Below, piece by piece: positions 32,400 to 39,939 of a stretch of 49,224 nucleotides of DNA. Position 1 is the first letter of the stretch. Each line of letters begins with the position of its first letter. The DNA is taken from contig JANXSX010000178.1 in NCBI GenBank assembly GCA_025356475.1, forward strand, positions 1 to 49,224, read 5' to 3'. Origin of the DNA: Isosphaeraceae bacterium (GTDB taxonomy: Bacteria > Planctomycetota > Planctomycetia > Isosphaerales > Isosphaeraceae). The position numbers and the translations under genes were made by a program. Below the pieces are notes generated by a model. It worked only from the letters and a program-made list of their open reading frames with translations. It was not told the DNA's origin and did no database searches.

Positions 32400-34985
32400 T
32401 CACTTTTGGGTGCCCGCACCGACTTGGAGCGGGTCTGCCCCGGCGATCTTTGCGACTTCATCAGAAAGCCCAAAGTCTCTAGGCATGGGGCGGTCGGTCA
32501 ACTGTTCGATTGGAGTTGCGAACTCCAGTTTGATCATCGCCGCATTCTTGTCGTTGTTTTCTGCGACACGACTATTCCACGCTTCGAGAGTTGAAAGCGT
32601 GGGGTCGGGGGCGACGGCTCCACCCAGAGCCGAGAGCACAACAAATGGTTCTTTGTCAGCGATCTCGTAACGGTTATCTTCGCCAATCCAATGCAAGCTG
32701 CTTGTGAAATTCAACTTCGCGGGAGGTGGCGGCCAGCCCAGCATCGCATTTGCTCGAATCGCGGTCTGTGCCATCTCGACGCGAAGTGGGCGCCAGGCGG
32801 TCAGGCCCTTAGCCGAGATATCGATCGCACCGGCCATGTTGATGGTGCATCGCTTGAAACGGACGACAGGGTCCTGCGGTTTAGCACCTTTAGCGACAGC
32901 ACCTGCCGCTTTGACCTCCGCGAGGACCGCCCAACCCGCCAATTGGCCGAACTGACTCGCGTTTACAAAGGTGGTTTGTTCAAGGTCGAGCGTGCTGTTC
33001 GCGGTCGCAAGGAACTCGATTGCACGACCGAAGCCGTTGAAGAAGCAACCTCGGATTGTCGTTTGTCGTCCTTCCACGTGAATCGCCCGACCTTCCTCTC
33101 CGGCGCTCTTGGTGTGGAAACTGCATGATTCGACAGTGATCCGGTCGCTCGCCCAGATTAACGCGGGAAGACGAACGGTGTCCGAGTACTTGACATGAAT
33201 CGTCAGGCCACGAAGGGTCACCGGGGCACCGGACCTCGTAAGAAGCCAGGGGACCTGCCCCTTCAGCTCGACTTCGAGGACCGGAGTCGCCCCCTCCCCA
33301 GCGCGAATTGTCAGAGGCCTTCCCGAGATTTCGATCGACTTTGCGTCCGAAATCTTGATCGGAATGGAATTGGTCAGCACAACTTCACCGCCACGCGCCA
33401 ACGCCACTTGAACCGCTTCGCGAAACGTCGAGACCGATCGCGGCCCCTCCCCCTTCGCGTAGACCGTGATCCCGGTGTCTGTACCCTTCCCCGCTTCAGT
33501 CCCCTTACCTTTCCCCGAGTCAAAACTCTCTTGAGTTTTGCTCTTTGAGACTTCTCCGGCATTCGACCCTTTCGCCGGAACAATCTCCACCAGGCTCGGA
33601 CGGGCTCGCATCCACAGTCCTGCACCAGTCAGGACGGTGCTTAATCCGGCCACCAGGCCAACCGCGAGCCATTTCCGAGTCTGATTTTGGCCATTCCCGA
33701 CGGCTACGGCCGGTTTCGGCCTGGGTTTTGAAGTGAGGCCGGTCACCAGTGGACCATCGAGTCCGAGGTCGATCGGAGGTAGGGCCACGAAGGGGTCTGG
33801 TTTGGAGCCCGACCCTACATGGTCTGGGGCAGGTGTGTTCGATGGTGACGTGGCCGAGTTCCCTGCTGGAAGCATCATCGGCAGTGCGGGAAGTGGCTTT
33901 GTATCATCTTCCGGTGATCGCCCCGACTTCGTGTGCGGATACCTCCTAGGAATCGGTGTGGCGTCATCACCGATGAAGGGTTCAAGGGCGTTTGCCACCG
34001 CGAGCGGGGTCTGAAACCGGTCAGCAGGGAGTTTCTTCATCATCCTTCGAACGATCAGGTCGAGCGAAGGAGGGATGCTCGACACAATGTCCGTCAGTGG
34101 AACAGGGTCTTGCAGTTGATGGGCGTAAAGCTTCTCGGGCAGGCTAGAGTAGGGAAACGGAACCTGCGCAGTGAGCATGTGATAGAGCGTACAGCCCAGC
34201 GAATAGACGTCACTGCGGGTGTCGACCCCATGCGAGTTGCGGGCCTGTTCCGGAGAGACATAATCAAATGTGCCAACCGTAGCCCCGTCGCGAGTGACAT
34301 CGGCGCTATCCGCCAGGTCAATCGCCAATCCCAGGTCGGTCAGCTTCGCGGTCCCGTCAAATGTGACCAAGATATTCGATGGGTTGACATCGCGATGGAT
34401 CAGCCCTTTCTGGTTGGCATGTTCCAGCCCGAGTGCGACCTGACGCGCTAATTTTGAGGCCAGCATCGGAGGCATCGGCCCCCCCTCACCGATCACCTTG
34501 GCGAGGTTTTTGCCATTAATATGCTCCATGACGAGGAAGGGTAAACCCCCCGCATTACCCTCGTCGTAGATCCGAACGAGGTTCTCGTGCTGGAGCTGGG
34601 CACCGACCTTCGCCTCTCGTTTGAAGCGGGCGATCGCTCGAGGATTGTTCATTCGCTCAGGAGAAAGAACCTTCAGAGCAACATTTCGATTTAGCCTGGT
34701 GTCCTTTGCGAGATAGACCCGGCCCATCCCCCCCTGCCCGATTCGATCCAAAAGGATATACTTATCGATCTTATATCCTGAGCTTTTCCCAGCCAGCAGT
34801 TGTTGAGCCTGCCAGAGGGTCAGTTTATTGTCCGTGACGGCCTGGCGTGCGAGCCGACGATCGATCGCGTCGGCGGTCCGCTTTTCTTCCGGGAGTGCAT
34901 CCCAGCACGTCCTGAGGTCTTTTTCAGAAATCAAGCCAGATTGTAGTCCGACATGCCAAAATCGCGACGAGCTCGGCTCAAGCAT
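32400..34985 (-). CDS. Ser/Thr protein kinase with transmembrane helix and large ectodomain
   Basis: An 861-residue protein. N-terminal helical segment (1-70, LISEKDLRTCWDALPEEKRT) of the kind found before planctomycete kinases. Kinase domain about 75-335: GQGGMG (83-88), Lys105 in VALK, HRDVNPSN (197-204, Asp199; Asn replaces the usual Lys of HRDLKPxN), DLG (217-219), and VSPEQARNS. A linker leads to a transmembrane helix at about 435-457 (WLAVGLVAGLSTVLTGAGLW). The outside part is about 400 residues: a basic/glycine linker, then beta-strand-rich repeats (VTLRGLTIHVKYSDTVRLPA, then VESCSFHTKSAGEEGRAIHV) resembling a right-handed beta-helix. It is a receptor-like kinase that may sense an extracellular ligand. 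It is convergent with the sigma/anti-sigma pair. Confidence 0.9.
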   Translation of the reverse strand: MLEPSSSRFWHVGLQSGLISEKDLRTCWDALPEEKRTADAIDRRLARQAVTDNKLTLWQAQQLLAGKSSGYKIDKYILLDRIGQGGMGRVYLAKDTRLNRNVALKVLSPERMNNPRAIARFKREAKVGAQLQHENLVRIYDEGNAGGLPFLVMEHINGKNLAKVIGEGGPMPPMLASKLARQVALGLEHANQKGLIHRDVNPSNILVTFDGTAKLTDLGLAIDLADSADVTRDGATVGTFDYVSPEQARNSHGVDTRSDVYSLGCTLYHMLTAQVPFPYSSLPEKLYAHQLQDPVPLTDIVSSIPPSLDLIVRRMMKKLPADRFQTPLAVANALEPFIGDDATPIPRRYPHTKSGRSPEDDTKPLPALPMMLPAGNSATSPSNTPAPDHVGSGSKPDPFVALPPIDLGLDGPLVTGLTSKPRPKPAVAVGNGQNQTRKWLAVGLVAGLSTVLTGAGLWMRARPSLVEIVPAKGSNAGEVSKSKTQESFDSGKGKGTEAGKGTDTGITVYAKGEGPRSVSTFREAVQVALARGGEVVLTNSIPIKISDAKSIEISGRPLTIRAGEGATPVLEVELKGQVPWLLTRSGAPVTLRGLTIHVKYSDTVRLPALIWASDRITVESCSFHTKSAGEEGRAIHVEGRQTTIRGCFFNGFGRAIEFLATANSTLDLEQTTFVNASQFGQLAGWAVLAEVKAAGAVAKGAKPQDPVVRFKRCTINMAGAIDISAKGLTAWRPLRVEMAQTAIRANAMLGWPPPPAKLNFTSSLHWIGEDNRYEIADKEPFVVLSALGGAVAPDPTLSTLEAWNSRVAENNDKNAAMIKLEFATPIEQLTDRPMPRDFGLSDEVAKIAGADPLQVGAGTQK

Positions 34986-35038
34986 GGATGCTCCCGCCAG
35001 ATCTTTTTACGTCCAATTGGATCCTATCGATCGCGATA

Positions 35039-35281
35039 TCAATCTAGCGATTTAACCCAGTCGAAGAGAAAAAGTAGTTTAGCCCACCACTCTCTTTGGG
35101 GCAATGCACGCAAGGTTGAGTCGAAATGACCGTAAGACGTCCTGAGCAGGACTACCTTTGCTCCTATCCAGTAGTTTCCACGCAACTTCAAAGCTGTGTA
35201 AGATCTGTCATCCGATCGAAGAATAGTGACCAGCTCGCTGTGTCCTCGGGTGATCTGGCCATGGCCGTCTTGATCTGTCAT
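35039..35281 (-). CDS. Small protein of unknown function, last of three overlapping short reading frames
   Basis: An 80-residue frame MTDQDGHGQITRGHSELVTI ... ALPQREWWAKLLFLFDWVKS. Its ATG overlaps the stop of the preceding 33-codon frame in an ATGA (35278-35281), which suggests coupled translation. No known motif. It could also be chance; the DNA here is less GC-rich than the rest of the window. There is no Shine-Dalgarno-like site of its own. Confidence 0.35.
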   Translation of the reverse strand: MTDQDGHGQITRGHSELVTILRSDDRSYTALKLRGNYWIGAKVVLLRTSYGHFDSTLRALPQREWWAKLLFLFDWVKSLD

Positions 35282-35379
35282 TTTAGCTCAACATCGGACC
35301 ATCGCGACACCGCAGCTCTCGCCAAGAACCCAGCTTGTGTCGGGAAATCACCATAGACGTCGGAATTTGCAAAATTCAT
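35278..35379 (-). CDS. Possible 33-residue protein, middle of three overlapping short frames
   Basis: MNFANSDVYGDFPTQAGFLA then RAAVSRWSDVELK. It begins in an ATGA overlap with the frame before it (35376-35379) and ends in an ATGA overlap with the frame after it. A GGAG lies close upstream (CGGAGAACC at 35383-35391). The support is only the pattern of overlaps. Confidence 0.3.
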   Translation of the reverse strand: MNFANSDVYGDFPTQAGFLARAAVSRWSDVELK

Positions 35380-35525
35380 GATGGTTCTCCGTAGCCATTT
35401 GCGTCGCTGTTCACCTTATCTCTGACTTCGGGGGTGTCCAAGATGTCAGCCGTAGCGCAGTCGATCAGCGAACTGTCGCAGACCCCTGCTGGTGTAATGC
35501 TTTTTTGCCTTAGAGTAATCGCCAC
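35376..35525 (-). CDS. Possible short protein, first of three overlapping short frames
   Basis: From GTG complementary to 35523-35525 the frame reads about 49 residues, with a protein-like stretch TADILDTPEVRDKVNSDANG and the ending YGEPS. Open upstream to a TAA near 35550, so the start is uncertain. Its stop overlaps the next ATG by four bases. It may be the decayed 3' end of a longer gene. Confidence 0.3.
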   Translation of the reverse strand: MAITLRQKSITPAGVCDSSLIDCATADILDTPEVRDKVNSDANGYGEPS

Positions 35526-35844
35526 TTCAGGTGGGTTTTGGGGTAATTATGTAGAAGTTCGAGACGGCACCAAAGACCTGATCCGGCGATGCTGCGGCCT
35601 ACCGCCAGAGCTTCCAAAACCGCCCCAGATACAAACCGGCCCAGTACCGATGCAGACGTGGCGACCTATCAATAAGTAATGCGATGATAGCAATCACAAC
35701 CGCGATTTTGCTCTGAGTTCACTATCCTAATTTCTATCGGCTCGGATGAGTTAGACTCACATGGGGTGTTGACAATCGCCGATAACTTCGGTAAACTTAA
35801 GATCATAGTGTATATTTCTCGTTAGAGAGAAGGGAGTAACCACA
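35526..35844. other. Gap with no convincing gene
   Basis: A-T-rich for this window. A plus-strand frame 35434-35679 exists but overlaps the minus-strand short frames and shows no motif. A good AAGGGAG at 35830-35836 marks the ribosome-binding site of the broken gene that follows, so that gene's promoter should lie here. Confidence 0.4.
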
Positions 35845-36112
35845 ATGCCTTGGGAAACTTCCCGAAACTTCCCGAAATTTAACGGCTTTGGTTCCTCAGA
35901 GTCTGCAAACGCGGATTGAGTTAGCTCGTGAGCTTTTCTAGGAGTTCCGTGCGCTCTGTTTCTGGCATTTCCTGCCTGATTTGGAAATCACTGAGGATCT
36001 CATTCCCGTTGTCGCAAAGGGCCTGCGCGCAAACGGTGGCAGGCGAGGTTTCATCCTCGCTGGGACGCTTCAGCCGCGAGTTTCTGAACAAGAATCGCTG
36101 GGATGCCGTTAA
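35845..36112 (+). pseudogene. Broken partner gene of the nucleotidyltransferase module
   Basis: ATG 35845, preceded by AAGGGAG, opens MPWETSR. If one copy of the 10-bp tandem duplication at 35854-35873 is removed, the frame continues NLTALVPQSLQTRIELAREL, reaches an in-frame TAG at 35939-35941 (after LF), and then reads EFRALCFWHFLPDLEITEDL then IPVVAKGLRANGGRRGFILA to a stop at 36110-36112. The last part resembles short proteins encoded just upstream of AbiEii-like nucleotidyltransferases ('CFWH..pDL.IT..dIp.vakGLR..GGR.GF..A..L'). Its end overlaps the nucleotidyltransferase start by 10 bp, so they were translated together. It carries two independent lesions. Confidence 0.6.
35854..35873. 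repeat. 10-bp tandem duplication causing a frameshift
   Basis: GAAACTTCCC at 35854-35863 is repeated exactly at 35864-35873. Removing one unit restores the reading frame between the start at 35845 and the rest of the gene. Confidence 0.9.
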
Positions 36113-36917
36113 CTGACTTTCAGAAGGGCGTTGCCCGCGTAATCGCGGTGAATCGAAAGCCGGAAAGTTACATTGCGGGCGGAGCGGTTATCAATCGAGG
36201 GGCGTCAGGACTCCGCACCCCTGACGACCTCGATATCTTCCACGATGCATACGGCGGTAGCTGCGACTCGGCTGCAATCGTTGCCGCATCCGCCGTCGCC
36301 GATGAGAAATCGCTTACAGCGGTCGGTTATACCCTCGAATGGGTAATCCGGCAGCCTGGTCTCGTAAAAGCGATTGTCCGTCGAAACGACGGGCATGTTC
36401 GGCTTGATTGGACAGGCGATTCCGCCTGCCGATTCTTCCCGATCCAGCAAGATGAGGAATTCGAGTACTGCTTACATCAAGCTGACTTGGCGACGAACAA
36501 GGTTCTCGCCCTCGTCGGACGCGTCGAAGTGCGTGCTTTCTCGATATCCTTCAATTAGACCAAAACTATCTAAGCCTCGGTGCAATCATATGGGCCGCTT
36601 GCGGAAAAGACCAAGGATACACACCGCAGTTGATTCTCGATATGTCAAATCGCCACTCCCGCTACCAAGAGAGCGACCTGAGAGCCGAAAACCTCGTCCG
36701 TAAAGTCGATCTCATAACATTGAAACGCCAGTGGCTTTACGCCCGAGAGCGTGCCCAATCCTTATTTGATCTCTTACCTCCAGAAGAAATTGGCTGCCTT
36801 TATCTTCGCCGCAATAACAACCCTGTGACTCCCAATCCGGCGAGCCCCGACTTCCCTAAATTGGACCGCCATTTGTCGACGCATTGCGGTGCCTGGCCAA
36901 CGTTTGTCGACGCGTAG
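36103..36917 (+). pseudogene. AbiEii-like nucleotidyltransferase with a single-base frameshift
   Basis: The first 144 codons read MPLTDFQKGVARVIAVNRKP then ESYIAGGAVINRGASGLRTP and DDLDIFHD, the nucleotidyltransferase signature (GG at 26-27, D-x-D at 42-44), and further on DLATNKVLALVGR, the conserved Lys-containing helix of AbiEii/MNT-type proteins. In the frame as written it stops at 36556-36558. Adding one base between 36535 and 36536 (CGTG[A]CTTT) restores the family phrase R-D-F-L-D and continues ILQLDQNYLSLGAIIWAACG, then KDQGYTPQLILDMSNRHSRY, and a C-terminal domain to a stop at 36915-36917. The original protein would have about 271 residues. The loss of its C-terminal half would probably inactivate it. 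It is the toxin-like member of a two-gene module with the broken gene upstream. Confidence 0.65.
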
Positions 36918-36972
36918 GCTACTGCTAACTAAAAGAAAGTGAATCAGGGGACCTTGCGGTCCACATCTTCAT

Positions 36973-37095
36973 TTAATGGTTGGCGTAATAGGTCTTGAAG
37001 TCAATGAACCAAACCACGGCATCACCGTCCTGTTGGGTCATCCAGGCTTTCTCGGCTTCAGTGAACGTCAGCCCATTGAACATGGTCATGGACAT
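36973..37095 (-). CDS. 40-residue protein with a strong ribosome-binding site
   Basis: MSMTMFNGLTFTEAEKAWMT then QQDGDAVVWFIDFKTYYANH. AGGGAGG at about 37102-37108 lies 6 nt before the ATG complementary to 37093-37095, one of the strongest ribosome-binding sites in the accessory part. No membrane segment or cysteine. I do not recognise it. It may be a small stand-alone protein or the preserved start of a lost gene. Confidence 0.4.
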   Translation of the reverse strand: MSMTMFNGLTFTEAEKAWMTQQDGDAVVWFIDFKTYYANH

Positions 37096-37381
37096 GGAAA
37101 CCCTCCCTCGAAAAGTCCGAATTGTACAGGTTTTTTCAAGAGAGAACGCCACTGATCGTCAACCAGCCTCTTCGTCTTCTCCTGAGGCATCTCCGGGATT
37201 ACTTAGTCCAGTTCCCGAAGGTCATTGAGCCGTTCGGTCACTACCACAAGAAGTGTAGAGCTTCAGCCCAGTTTGGGCTGAAGCTGAGCGCAAATTGCAA
37301 CGGCCTCGATTTGTCCACTTGCCTGGCCGAGAGGAGCACGAGCCCTGACTGGCGATGGGTGATCCGCCGAATTCATGACTC
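37096..37381. other. Gap holding a perfect 12-bp hairpin
   Basis: AGCTTCAGCCCA (37259-37270) and TGGGCTGAAGCT (37274-37285) pair perfectly around a 3-nt loop. Otherwise no credible gene is seen. The dyad could be a terminator for the small minus-strand gene at 37382-37816, which reads toward it, although no T-tract follows. Confidence 0.45.
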
Positions 37382-37816
37382 TCATCGCGGCGGGATGGGT
37401 ATCTCCGCTACCCTTCTGCCGGACTCTGAAGCCCTAAAATGAGAAATCCAGGTCTCAAGTTCCTGGGGAGTGATTGGCCCTGAGGGATTGGAAGGCAAGG
37501 GGTTCTTTCCATCCCCAACGATGGCCTTATGCCATTTTTCGCTGTGTGCCTGGGGTGAGGCTACACATTGATACTTTCCGTCCTCAAACGCAAACCAAAT
37601 GACGGTGGTCGAGGCATCTTCCAAGATCGCCTCCTGCTCCCGACCCTCAAACCCGCTCGTTTCCCAGAAGACCACGTAGGTCACACCGTTCGCCATAATC
37701 TCAAAGTAGTCTCCCGCCTGACCAGGTCGATCATTTATCACACGGATGATGCCCAGTTGGGGAAATATACTATTGTAGGAACGGACCCAGCCGACGGACT
37801 GTTGTATTGATCGCAA
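37382..37816 (-). CDS. Protein of unknown function, TTG start, possibly a remnant
   Basis: A 144-residue frame beginning at TTG complementary to 37814-37816 (a stop lies directly upstream in frame). It contains FEIMANGVTYVVFWETSGFE and TTVIWFAFEDGKYQCVASPQ and ends SESGRRVAEIPIPPR. Composition is protein-like, with alternating hydrophobic beta-strand patterns. No family is recognised. The unusual start and the position between accessory pieces make an N-terminally truncated gene possible. An internal ATG near 37691 is an alternative start. Confidence 0.45.
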   Translation of the reverse strand: MRSIQQSVGWVRSYNSIFPQLGIIRVINDRPGQAGDYFEIMANGVTYVVFWETSGFEGREQEAILEDASTTVIWFAFEDGKYQCVASPQAHSEKWHKAIVGDGKNPLPSNPSGPITPQELETWISHFRASESGRRVAEIPIPPR

Positions 37817-38102
37817 ACTTAGCAGTCATTGAACGTTCTCGTTGCGATTTGGTCTCAGGATCGGTAATCGGGAACACATCACTGAGTCTATCAGATCTCG
37901 GGGTCAACCCTCTGCCACCCGGCGGATGTTCCAGATCTTTGTAATCGATTGTGAGTAATCGACTCTCTACTCCGAAGCGTCAAATGGAGCTTAGAAGGTT
38001 ACTTACATCTAAAGCTAGCCCGCTGGCCGAGTCTCCAGGTTCAGGATAAACCACGTGTGCCCGCGCGGTTCTCGTCGTGGGGATGAGCCCGAGCAGTTTC
38101 GA

Positions 38103-39875
38103 TCAATCTTCGAGGTTGAGGACGGCTTTTTCGAGGCTACCACCCTTCTGAGAGTGATACCTCACGTGTGCCGGTCCTTTCCCTTGAATGATCCAACGGA
38201 CGCGAACGGTGGAACCGCCGCCAACTCCGCTGTTCAGCCGGAGTGTTGCCGGTTCAAATTCCGCAGCGTCGATCTCGCCCGTATCTCGATTCGCGAGTGG
38301 ACCGCCCGCCAGCACCTTTAGGTTGTCTCCATGGATCGTGATCGTGTCGGGGAGACCAATGCGTCGATTAGCCGCCTGCTGGGCAACGCTCGGGATGCTT
38401 CGGATGTTCTTCACCGACGCTGTGACCGTGAACAGGCCGGGGTTGAGCTTCGCAACGGTGACGTCGTCCCAGATGAGCTTCGGCATCTGGTCGGCGTGAT
38501 ACATCACAAAAGCGGCGTTGCGATGGCAAAGGTCTTCGAGCATGAACATCGGTGGAACGCGCTGGGTTTCCTTGACGAAGCCGCCGATCTCGATGTCGCC
38601 GTAGAACGGGTGCTTGAAAGGCTTCCAGGGTCGGTAATTTGACCCGAAGAGGAGCCGGTCTGAGGCGAAGAGCTGATCATCCTGTTCGCCACCGCCAATG
38701 GCACGTTCCAAGGTCGTCCCCGTTGTGGCAGACCGACCGAGCAACTGCTCGTTGTTCCACAGTTCGTTCGTGAACGAGAAGATTCCCAGGTGCTCATAGG
38801 TCCAGCCAATGAAGCCGCCATGGACGCCATAGAGATCTTTGTAGGTGACAAAGTTGCGGTAGAACGGCAACATTTTCTCGCCAACCTTGCCAATCTCGTC
38901 ATGAATCCGGTCGTCACCTGCGGGGTAATCGGCCTGGCGCGAGGGATGGCCGGGGCCTCGGAGGATCATACCGGCCGCGTTGTGGAAAGCCTGGACACCG
39001 GCGATGTTGGTGTGGTCGCGGATAAAGTCGGCGATGCACCGAGTCTCTGGCCAGCAGAGCGGATAATCGCCAGCTCCGAACTGGACATGCTCGGGTTGCC
39101 AGTCGGCCGGCCAGTTGCGGTTCATGTCGTAACCACCCGGCCCATCTTCATTGATCTGGCCGTCGCCGTCGTTGTCGATCCCTTCGGAGCCGAGGAGCTC
39201 GTAATCACCCTCTTCTTCGGGCTTCGTGACCGCGATCATGATGCGGGGGTCGGTGGGCGAAAGTTTGAACCTTCCCCCTTTAATCTTGCGCCTCATTTGA
39301 GTGATCTGGCCATCACCGTTCAAGTCTTCATATCCATCTTCATCGGCGACCCCGTCTCGGTCATCGTCGATCGGACTCTTGCCGCTCCGTGAGCTGTTGG
39401 TGGTATTTGGGCCTGTAAACCACCAGGCTCGTCCGTCGGGATTCACCGTTGGGATTACGTAGAAGACTCGCTCGTCAACGAGTTTGGTGATCGTCTCAAC
39501 GCGTCCATAGTTTTCGGTGAGATACCAGATCAGGTACAGGCACGTCTCCGCCGCCTGGACCTCGTTGCCGTGGATGTTGCCATCGACATACATCGCCGGT
39601 TTCGATCGATCCGAGCCAGTTTTGGAGTTATTGATTGTGACGCACCACATGTCACGTCCTTCAATGCTTTTGCCGATGCTCTTCATCGTCAGCAAGTCAG
39701 GGTGGGCGGCCACCAAGGCTTTAAGTTGCTCGACGAGTTCTGGGTAATCGTAAAGCCGGTTGAAGGCAATCGAAACCTTGGGCGGCGGCGTGACCTTTGT
39801 ATCCGCCGCATAAGCTTGGGCGGCGGACAAGGCGACGGCTATCGTCAGGAGCAGACCAGGCGTCCGAAGGTGCAT
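38103..39875 (-). CDS. Exported M14 family zinc carboxypeptidase
   Basis: A 590-residue protein with a signal peptide (MHLRTPGLLLTIAVALSAAQ). M14 features: the zinc motif H102-x2-E105 in GNIHGNEVQAAE, the substrate-binding phrase GYDMNRNWPADW, the third zinc ligand in VQAFHNAAGM, and the catalytic Glu in FSFTNELW. Two aspartate-rich inserts, PIDDDRDGVADEDGYEDLNG and IDNDGDGQINEDG, look like calcium-binding thrombospondin-3-type loops. A C-terminal beta-rich domain of about 130 residues follows the catalytic part. It probably cleaves C-terminal residues or murein-type peptides outside the cytoplasm. The second M14-like gene lies 64 bp upstream on the same strand. Confidence 0.9.
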   Translation of the reverse strand: MHLRTPGLLLTIAVALSAAQAYAADTKVTPPPKVSIAFNRLYDYPELVEQLKALVAAHPDLLTMKSIGKSIEGRDMWCVTINNSKTGSDRSKPAMYVDGNIHGNEVQAAETCLYLIWYLTENYGRVETITKLVDERVFYVIPTVNPDGRAWWFTGPNTTNSSRSGKSPIDDDRDGVADEDGYEDLNGDGQITQMRRKIKGGRFKLSPTDPRIMIAVTKPEEEGDYELLGSEGIDNDGDGQINEDGPGGYDMNRNWPADWQPEHVQFGAGDYPLCWPETRCIADFIRDHTNIAGVQAFHNAAGMILRGPGHPSRQADYPAGDDRIHDEIGKVGEKMLPFYRNFVTYKDLYGVHGGFIGWTYEHLGIFSFTNELWNNEQLLGRSATTGTTLERAIGGGEQDDQLFASDRLLFGSNYRPWKPFKHPFYGDIEIGGFVKETQRVPPMFMLEDLCHRNAAFVMYHADQMPKLIWDDVTVAKLNPGLFTVTASVKNIRSIPSVAQQAANRRIGLPDTITIHGDNLKVLAGGPLANRDTGEIDAAEFEPATLRLNSGVGGGSTVRVRWIIQGKGPAHVRYHSQKGGSLEKAVLNLED

Positions 39876-39939
39876 CGTTCCTGTCTCGCCAAGAAAGTAG
39901 AGGGAATTCGCAGAAATATGAGGGACGAGAGGTGCGAAA

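Noticed and set aside
38790-39392. 200-codon plus-strand frame opposite the M14 peptidase
   Set aside because: Antisense to the calcium-type loops; low-complexity composition, no homology expected.
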